Position numbers and translations under genes: made by a program. Below, one piece after another: positions 45,390 to 51,338 of a stretch of DNA of 51,338 nucleotides (the stretch's first letter is position 1; each line of letters begins with the position of its first letter). A model generated the notes under the pieces. The model was given only the letters and a program-made list of their open reading frames with translations, ran no database searches and was not told the DNA's origin. Origin of the DNA: Bifidobacteriaceae bacterium (lineage in GTDB: Bacteria; Actinomycetota; Actinomycetes; Actinomycetales; WQXJ01); contig JAITFE010000022.1 of assembly GCA_031281585.1 (NCBI GenBank), positions 1 through 51,338 on the forward strand, given 5' to 3'.

Positions 45390-46793
45390 ATGTCGACTTC
45401 GAGGGCTTCGGCCAAGGGTTCAAAGGCCAGTTTCCGGTGCTCGTCTTGCGGCGCCCAGCCACCCAAGTGGACCGGCCGCTGCGGCGGCTGCGGCGAGTGG
45501 GACACCATCGCAGAAGTGGCCCCCGCGTTGGCGGTTGGCGTCGGCCCGTCCGGGGGACTGCCGCCCGCAGCCTTGATGCCGATCACCGAAGTCGCGGCCG
45601 GGGAGGCGGCGCCCTGGCCCACTTCGGTGGGGGAATTGGACCGCGTGCTGGGCGGGGGGATTGTGCCCGGCTCGGTGGTGCTCCTGGGCGGGGAGCCGGG
45701 GGTGGGCAAGTCGACCTTGCTGCTGGAGGTGGCGGCCAAGGCGGCGGCGGGCGGACGCAAGGTGGTCTATCTGACGGGCGAGGAGTCCGCCAGCCAGGTG
45801 GCGGCGCGGGCGGCCCGGATCGGGGCGGCCCATCCCGGAGTCAAGTTGGCCACGGTCACCGAGTTGGGGCAGGCCTTGGCCGTGGTGGCGGCGGAGGCCC
45901 CGGACTTGCTGGTGGTGGACTCGATCCAGACCTTGAGTTCGGCCGATTTGGACAGCGCCCCCGGCGGCGTCACCCACGTCCGGGCGGTGACCGCCGCGCT
46001 GGTCGCCGCGGCTAAACAGGGCACCATGGCGTGTCTGCTGGTCGGCCATGTCACCAAGGACGGGCTGGTGGCCGGGCCTCGCACTTTGGAGCATCTGGTG
46101 GACGCGGTAGCCATGTTCGAGGGCGACCGGCATTCCGCTCTGCGGCTGCTGCGGTGCACCAAGAACCGGTTCGGCTCGGCGGATGAGGTCGGCTGCTTCG
46201 AGATGACGGAGGACGGCATCCACGAGGTGATCGACCCGAGCGGGCTGTTCCTGGCCGGAGGCGACCCGGCCACGCCGGGGGCGTGCACCGGCGTCATGAT
46301 GGAGGGGCGCCGACCCATGGCGGTGGGCGTCCAAGCCCTTGCCGTCCTGGCGGTCGGATCGAATCCCCGCCGGACCGTCTCCGGGCTGGAGTCGCCCCGC
46401 ACGGCCATGCTGCTGGCCGTGCTGGAAGCCCGCTGCGGGCTGGACCTGCGGGCCCGCGACGTGTACGTCGCCACGGTGGGCGGCATCCGCTGCCAGGATC
46501 CGGCCACCGACCTGGCGGTGGTCTTGGCCGCCGCCTCCGCCCACTTCGAGCTGGTGGCGCCGCCCGGCCTGGTAGCCATTGGCGAGGTGGGGTTGGGCGG
46601 CCAGCTAAGGCCCGTCAAGGCGCTGGCCCGGCGGCTTGAGGAAGCCAGCCGGTTGGGCTTCAGCCAAGCCGTCATCCCCGCCGGGGTCGCTCCCCGGCTG
46701 GGTCCGTCCGGCGGCGACCTCGAGTTGATCGAGGTGGCCGAGGTCCATCAAGCCTTGCGACTCCTGCAACCGACGGGGGCGATCGCCATGTAG
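45390..46793 (+). CDS. radA: DNA repair protein RadA
   Basis: 467 aa. N-terminal zinc ribbon (CSSCGAQPPKWTGRCGGCGEW), RecA-type ATPase with Walker A GEPGVGKS at residues 101-108, the RadA-specific K258-N-R-F-G motif and a Lon-like C-terminal domain. It is a branch-migration helicase in recombination. The disA gene follows 45 bp downstream, a conserved pairing in which RadA limits DisA activity in other bacteria. Confidence 0.96.
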   Translation: MSTSRASAKGSKASFRCSSCGAQPPKWTGRCGGCGEWDTIAEVAPALAVGVGPSGGLPPAALMPITEVAAGEAAPWPTSVGELDRVLGGGIVPGSVVLLGGEPGVGKSTLLLEVAAKAAAGGRKVVYLTGEESASQVAARAARIGAAHPGVKLATVTELGQALAVVAAEAPDLLVVDSIQTLSSADLDSAPGGVTHVRAVTAALVAAAKQGTMACLLVGHVTKDGLVAGPRTLEHLVDAVAMFEGDRHSALRLLRCTKNRFGSADEVGCFEMTEDGIHEVIDPSGLFLAGGDPATPGACTGVMMEGRRPMAVGVQALAVLAVGSNPRRTVSGLESPRTAMLLAVLEARCGLDLRARDVYVATVGGIRCQDPATDLAVVLAAASAHFELVAPPGLVAIGEVGLGGQLRPVKALARRLEEASRLGFSQAVIPAGVAPRLGPSGGDLELIEVAEVHQALRLLQPTGAIAM

Positions 46794-46838
46794 GGCTATA
46801 GAATTCTGGCCAGCCACCCATTTGCCAGGAGTCCTTTC

Positions 46839-47981
46839 GTGTCCGCCAAAGCCAGCCAGCAGTCAGCCGCCGAGCTTCTGCGCGCAACCCTTGAAGCCGT
46901 CGCGCCCGGCACTGAACTGCGCGGAGCGCTTGAGCGGATCGCCCGTGGACGCACCGGCGGGCTGATTGTTCTGGGTTTCGACCCGGTGGTCGACTCGATC
47001 AGCTCTGGCGGTTTCGAGCTGGATGTGCCGTTCTCAGCCACCCGGTTGCGCGAGCTGTCGAAGATGGACGGCGCGGTGGTGCTGGACTTCGAACGCGGGC
47101 GGATTGTCAGGGCCGCAGTACAACTACTGCCCGATCCGTCCATCCCGACCAGCGAATCCGGGACGCGCCACCGCACCGCCGAACGGGTCGCCAAGCAGAC
47201 TGGGTTCCCGGTCATCTCCGTGTCGCAGTCCATGAACATCGCGGCCTTGTACGTCCACGGCATCCGCCATGTGCTGCTGGACCCCGAAGAGTTGGCGGCG
47301 CGGGCCAGCCAGGCTTTGGTCACGCTTGAGCGCTACCGCGCCCGGCTGGAAGAGGGTGCCGCCAACTTGACCGCCCTCGAGGTCGAGGACCAGGCCACAG
47401 CCCGCCAGGTGGCCGAGGTCGCGGGCAGCCAGGAAATGGTTTGGCGGATCGGCCAGGAGATCGCCGACGTTTTGACCGAGTTGGGCACGGCCGGGCGGCT
47501 GCTGCGCATGCAGTTCGAGCAGGCGATCGCGGGCGTTGAGCAGGACCGCCGGCTGTTGGCGCGCGACTACGTGCGCGTTTCGCTCCCCGGGGCGACTGCG
47601 GAACCGGACCGGACGGCATCGGCGGACGCCTCCCCGGCCGACCAAGCGGTGGCCGACCCGTTGGCGGCGTTGGCCGCCTTGCCGACCAACGCGTTGATCG
47701 AACCTGAAAAAGTGGCATTGGCGCTGGGCCTGATCGACACGCCAACGGACATAGAAATCCAAGTCAGCCCCCGCGGGTTCCGGTTGCTGGCCGCGGTGCC
47801 GGGGCTGGACGGGCGGACGGCGGAGGCGATCATCGGGCGCTTCGGCTCGCTGCAAGAGATCCTGGGCGCGGGGCTCGACGACCTGCGGGCGGTTCCCGGC
47901 CTGGACCGGCCCAAGGCGCGGACCATCCGCGAAGGCCTCTCACGGATCGCCGAGACGGCGACCCTCGAAAGATTCGTCTGA
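46839..47981 (+). CDS. disA: Diadenylate cyclase DisA, DNA integrity scanning protein
   Basis: 380 aa, GTG after AGGAG. DAC domain with D77-G-A79 and the R110-H-R112 motif of GTRHRTAER, so it should form c-di-AMP from two ATP. A helical spine follows, then a C-terminal helix-hairpin-helix region ([35 protein letters not shown]) that binds branched DNA. A linker near residues 250-275 carries one copy of the GGACGGCATCGG motif. Confidence 0.96.
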   Translation: MSAKASQQSAAELLRATLEAVAPGTELRGALERIARGRTGGLIVLGFDPVVDSISSGGFELDVPFSATRLRELSKMDGAVVLDFERGRIVRAAVQLLPDPSIPTSESGTRHRTAERVAKQTGFPVISVSQSMNIAALYVHGIRHVLLDPEELAARASQALVTLERYRARLEEGAANLTALEVEDQATARQVAEVAGSQEMVWRIGQEIADVLTELGTAGRLLRMQFEQAIAGVEQDRRLLARDYVRVSLPGATAEPDRTASADASPADQAVADPLAALAALPTNALIEPEKVALALGLIDTPTDIEIQVSPRGFRLLAAVPGLDGRTAEAIIGRFGSLQEILGAGLDDLRAVPGLDRPKARTIREGLSRIAETATLERFV

Positions 47982-48003
47982 TTTGTTGTGGAAGGATCGG
48001 TCT

Positions 48004-50124
48004 ATGGATCACCAACTGCCTTCCGACCGGTACGGTGACCGCGAGCTAAGCTGGCTGGCCTTCAACCAGCGCGTCCTGGAACTGGCCGAGGACCAGGACC
48101 TGCCGCTGCTTGAGCGCGTCCGTTTCCTCTCGATCTTCAGCTCCAACCTGGACGAGTTTTTCATGGTCCGGGTGGCCGGCCTGCAACGGCGGATGGATGC
48201 GGGGATGGCGGTTGTGGCCGCGTCCGGCCTGACGCCGCGCCAACTGATGGACGCCATTCAGAACCGGACCCATCAGCTGGTCGACCGCCAAGTCCAGTGC
48301 TTCGAACAGCGCATCCAACCGGCCCTGGCGGCCGAGGGCATCACGCTGGTGCGCTGGGACCAACTCGAAGAACACGAGCATGACCGCCTGGGTAAGTTCT
48401 TCCGCAAACAGATCTACCCGGTGCTGACGCCCCTGGCGGTGGACCCGGCGCACCCCTTCCCCTACATCTCCGGCCTGTCGCTGAACTTGGCGGTCATTCT
48501 GACGGACGACAAGGGCAAGACGCACTTCGCGCGGGTCAAGATCCCCGAAACGCTGCCCCGGTTCGTGGCCGTGGACTCCAAGGGCAAACCCCGCGAACCG
48601 GCTGTGGCGGACCTGGCGAAAGGGCCCACGTCGTTCGTGCCGATCGAAGACGTGGTGTCCAACCACCTGAGCGAGCTGTTCCCCGGCATGGAAATCAGCG
48701 GGGTGCACACCTTCCGGGTGACGCGCAACGAAGACGTGGAAGTCGAAGAGGATGACGCGGAGAACCTTCTCAAAGCCATGGAGCGGGAGTTGCTGCGCCG
48801 CCGCTTCGGACCGCCCATCCGGCTGGAGGTCGCGGCGGGCATCTCCGACCAGGCCAGGAAACTCCTGATCAGGGGTCTCCAGATCACCGACCGGGAGGTC
48901 TACGAACTCGCCGAGCCCCTGGACTACCGGGGCCTCAACGTGATCGCGGACCTGGACCGGCCCGACTTGCTCTACCCGCCGTTCGTGCCCACCACGCACC
49001 CGAACCTGGCGGAAGTCGAATCCGCTGAGCCGACTGACATCTTCGCCGCGATCCGGGCTAACGACCTGCTGTTACACCACCCGTACGACTCGTTCTCCAC
49101 CTCGGTGCAGACCTTCTTGGCCCAGGCGGCGTCAGATCCGGACGTGCTCACGATCAAGCAGACCCTCTACCGGACTTCCGGCGACTCGCCCATTGTCGAC
49201 TCGCTGATCGACGCGGCCCAGGCCGGCAAACAGGTGCTGGCCCTGGTGGAACTGAAGGCGCGGTTCGACGAGGAGGCCAACATCACTTGGGCGCGGAAGC
49301 TTGAGGAAGCGGGCGTCCATGTGGTCTACGGCGTGGTGGGGCTCAAGACCCACTGCAAGCTGATGCTGGTGGTGCGCTCGGAAACCGGGGGGCTCAGGCG
49401 CTACTGCCATGTGGGCACGGGCAACTACAACCCCAAAACGGCCCGGCTGTATGAGGACCTGGGCCTGCTGACCGCCGACCCGGAGGTGGGCCAGGACGTG
49501 ACGCGGCTGTTCAACCAACTCTCCGGCTACGCGCCCGCCTCGACTTTCCAGCGGCTCCTGGTCGCCCCGACCTCGATCCGGTCGGGTCTGATCGAGCGAA
49601 TCGACCGGGAGATCGCCAACCATGAAGCCGGCCTTGAGGCCTGGATCCGGATCAAAGTCAACTCGGTGGTGGACGAGGCCACAATCGACGCCCTCTACAA
49701 AGCCTCCGGCGCGGGTGTGCCCGTCGAAATGGTGGTTCGCGGGATCTGCGCCGTCCGCCCGGAGGTGCCTGAGTTGTCGGAGAACATCAGCGTCCGCTCC
49801 ATCCTAGGGCGGTTCCTGGAACACGCCCGCGTTTACGCCTTCGCGAACGGCGGCGAGCCGGACGTGCTGATCGGGTCGGCGGACCTGATGCACCGCAACC
49901 TGGACCGCCGGGTTGAGGCGCTGGTCAACCTGCGCAACCCGGAGCACGTCACCGAACTGCTGGACATGTTGCGGTTGTCGATGAGCCCGGCGACGGCGGC
50001 CTGGGACCTCCAACCCGACGGCGTGTGGGTGGCGAACCGGAAGGATTCCGCCGGCCGCCCGCTGGAGGACATCCAGAGCGCCTTCATGGCCCGTCAGCGC
50101 CGGTCGGGAGCCAGAGTCCGTTGA
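48004..50124 (+). CDS. ppk: Polyphosphate kinase 1
   Basis: 706 aa, ATG after GGAAGGA. N-terminal [18 protein letters not shown] and FFMVRVAGL, and histidines at H450 (LKTHCK, the autophosphorylated site), H469 ([18 protein letters not shown]) and H607 (RFLEHAR). It polymerises phosphate from ATP. The NUDIX/phosphatase gene follows with an overlap, as ppk and mutT1 are neighbours in Mycobacterium. Confidence 0.96.
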   Translation: MDHQLPSDRYGDRELSWLAFNQRVLELAEDQDLPLLERVRFLSIFSSNLDEFFMVRVAGLQRRMDAGMAVVAASGLTPRQLMDAIQNRTHQLVDRQVQCFEQRIQPALAAEGITLVRWDQLEEHEHDRLGKFFRKQIYPVLTPLAVDPAHPFPYISGLSLNLAVILTDDKGKTHFARVKIPETLPRFVAVDSKGKPREPAVADLAKGPTSFVPIEDVVSNHLSELFPGMEISGVHTFRVTRNEDVEVEEDDAENLLKAMERELLRRRFGPPIRLEVAAGISDQARKLLIRGLQITDREVYELAEPLDYRGLNVIADLDRPDLLYPPFVPTTHPNLAEVESAEPTDIFAAIRANDLLLHHPYDSFSTSVQTFLAQAASDPDVLTIKQTLYRTSGDSPIVDSLIDAAQAGKQVLALVELKARFDEEANITWARKLEEAGVHVVYGVVGLKTHCKLMLVVRSETGGLRRYCHVGTGNYNPKTARLYEDLGLLTADPEVGQDVTRLFNQLSGYAPASTFQRLLVAPTSIRSGLIERIDREIANHEAGLEAWIRIKVNSVVDEATIDALYKASGAGVPVEMVVRGICAVRPEVPELSENISVRSILGRFLEHARVYAFANGGEPDVLIGSADLMHRNLDRRVEALVNLRNPEHVTELLDMLRLSMSPATAAWDLQPDGVWVANRKDSAGRPLEDIQSAFMARQRRSGARVR

Positions 50125-51143
50125 CCATCACGCTGCACAAGGCGAAGCCGTCGCTCGGGGGGACCAGGCCAGCCACGACTGGCTTGGACGCCGCCGGCGC
50201 TTTGGTTTGGCGGGTCCAGGACGCGCAGTTGGAGGTGCTGTTGGTGCACCGCCCGCGTTACGACGACTGGTCGTGGCCCAAGGGCAAGCTCGAATCCGGC
50301 GAAGACCTGATCACTTGCGCCTGGCGCGAGGTGCTGGAGGAGACGGGGCGCCAGGTGGTGATCGGCCGCCCGTTGCCGAAGGTCGCGTATCCGCTGGCCA
50401 GCGGCACCATCAAGACCGTCTACTATTGGGCGGCCCGCCTGGCGACCGATGCCGACAACCCCGCCGTCTGCGCCCGTCCGGCCCACGCCACCGCGTCCCG
50501 GACGGAGATCGACCGCACCCGCTGGCTGCCCGCGGACCAGGCGTTGCGCCGGCTCACCCGCGCGACCGACCGGGTCCCGCTGCTCAAGCTGATGCGCTAT
50601 TACGAACGCGGCCAACTCGAAACCCGCCCGGTGGTGGTGATCCGCCACGCCCAAGCCGAGGACCGGGTCAAGTGGACCAAGCTGGACGGCCTGCGGCCCC
50701 TGACCGCGGAGGGCAGGGCCCGCGCACGGGGCGCCGCCCCGCTCTTGGCCGCGCTGGGCGTCCGCCGGGTCATCTCATCCCCGTGGACCCGCTGCCGGGG
50801 CACCGTTCGCCCGTTCGCGAACCGCGCCCGCCTGGCCGTCAACACGAACCGCTGGCTAACCGAATCTGCGGCGAAGACCAAGCCCGAGCGCGCCATCGGG
50901 CTCATGAAGCGGATCCTGCAGGGCGGCCCGCCGGTGGTCGTCTGCTCCCACCGCCCGGTCTTGCCGCTCCTGCTCAGCGTGGTGGCCGAACGCGCCGCCG
51001 GCAAAGTCCACCGCGCCCTGGCCACCGGCCCCCTCGCCACCGGCGAAGCCGCCATAGCCCACACCGTCCGCACCCGCTCCGGCAAAGTCAAAGTGGTCGC
51101 CCTAGACCGCGTCCGCCCCCCGCTGATCCACCGCCACCACTGA
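50121..51143 (+). CDS. MutT1-like NUDIX hydrolase with C-terminal histidine-phosphatase domain
   Basis: 340 aa. The TTG at 50121 overlaps the ppk stop and has GGGAG ten bases upstream, so it is preferred to longer frames inside ppk. NUDIX domain (residues about 15-150) with the complete box [23 protein letters not shown]-terminal SixA-like phosphohistidine-phosphatase domain opening [11 protein letters not shown]. This two-domain layout is that of mycobacterial MutT1, which hydrolyses 8-oxo-GTP and 8-oxo-dGTP or diadenosine polyphosphates. Confidence 0.9.
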   Translation: MTITLHKAKPSLGGTRPATTGLDAAGALVWRVQDAQLEVLLVHRPRYDDWSWPKGKLESGEDLITCAWREVLEETGRQVVIGRPLPKVAYPLASGTIKTVYYWAARLATDADNPAVCARPAHATASRTEIDRTRWLPADQALRRLTRATDRVPLLKLMRYYERGQLETRPVVVIRHAQAEDRVKWTKLDGLRPLTAEGRARARGAAPLLAALGVRRVISSPWTRCRGTVRPFANRARLAVNTNRWLTESAAKTKPERAIGLMKRILQGGPPVVVCSHRPVLPLLLSVVAERAAGKVHRALATGPLATGEAAIAHTVRTRSGKVKVVALDRVRPPLIHRHH

Positions 51144-51214
51144 GCAAGATCTCCACGCCTCGCCCGCGCCGCGGCCAGCATGCCCTCTCGGGATCCCCGC
51201 CCCGAGGAACGCCG

Positions 51215-51338
51215 TCATCCCCAGATGGCGCTGAACGGCAGCGCGATTATCCGGTCTCCCAGTTCGCGGGCTATCGGCCCGGCGTGGAACACCACGCCGC
51301 GAACAAAGGAGTCCCCGAGTTCATCGCGGAGCCACATC
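51215..51338 (-). CDS. AAA-type ATPase, DUF4143-like, C-terminal end only
   Basis: The last 40 codons of a minus-strand gene that continues beyond the right edge. The ending LRDELGDSFVRGVVFHAGPIARELGDRIIALPFSAIWG (about 37 residues, quoted in two parts: LRDELGDSFVRGVVFHAG and PIARELGDRIIALPFSAIW) is the usual C-terminus of ATP-binding proteins with a DUF4143 domain. The ATPase domain lies outside the window. Confidence 0.7.
   Translation of the reverse strand, partial: MWLRDELGDSFVRGVVFHAGPIARELGDRIIALPFSAIWG

Overview
The window is high-GC, codon-dense DNA from an actinobacterium. Two blocks fix this. The first is the order pcnA / NUDIX / DUF6049 / murJ / pseudokinase / trxB / trxA, which matches the Rv3907c-Rv3914 neighbourhood of Mycobacterium and the same region in Micrococcales. 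The second is the pair radA-disA. A complete mucin-sugar locus (GH101 glycosidase, sugar ABC importer, GH112 phosphorylase) suggests an animal- or gut-associated organism, near Cellulomonadaceae, Actinomycetaceae or Bifidobacteriaceae. The genus is not resolved.

Layout. (1) 1-11.2 kb: an exported endo-alpha-N-acetylgalactosaminidase (minus strand, cut by the left edge) diverges from a solute-binding protein, two permeases and a galacto-N-biose/lacto-N-biose phosphorylase. Two CRP/GlxR-like palindromes lie between the two units. Together they would release galacto-N-biose from mucin O-glycans, import it and phosphorolyse it. (2) 11.4-11.85 kb: a small zinc-ribbon-like protein. (3) 12.0-24.84 kb: nine co-directional genes, mostly overlapping. 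They encode a membrane FHA protein, a natural fusion of a RodA/FtsW-type glycan polymerase with a class B penicillin-binding protein, an unknown protein with a possible degenerate FHA fold, a divergent kinase-like protein, a 7-TM protein with a large outside domain, a zinc-finger TRAFAC-type GTPase, a GAP1-like partner, and two small membrane or secreted proteins. This looks like a rearranged, fused counterpart of the fhaA-rodA-pbpA-pkn operon of actinobacteria, joined to a GTPase/GAP1 module. It is the best candidate for an undescribed system. (4) 24.84-25.4 kb: a VapC remnant and REP-like hairpins, including a near-perfect 28-bp-stem palindrome.

(5) 25.4-29.4 kb (minus): trxB, trxA, a PLP aminotransferase and a D-Ala-D-Ala-ligase-like gene. 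(6) 29.4-39.3 kb (minus): an acidic membrane pseudokinase, a copper-type P-ATPase with an unusual repeat insertion, murJ, a DUF6049 exported protein and a NUDIX hydrolase. (7) 39.49-40.34 kb: an array of about 6.7 copies of a 128-bp non-coding repeat, each copy with a hairpin. (8) 40.36-43.5 kb: a DUF2867 protein, two tiny coupled ORFs, pcnA and a small DUF433-like gene. (9) 43.5-51.3 kb: an active transmembrane Ser/Thr kinase, radA, disA (c-di-AMP synthase), ppk1, a MutT1-like NUDIX/phosphohistidine phosphatase, and the last 40 codons of an AAA/DUF4143-type ATPase at the right edge.

In related genomes parB-parA often follows the ligase gene. Here that place is taken by the nine-gene operon and the mucin locus. 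No rRNA, tRNA, CRISPR array or intact transposase was seen. Function calls rest on motif recognition by eye; no database search was run.
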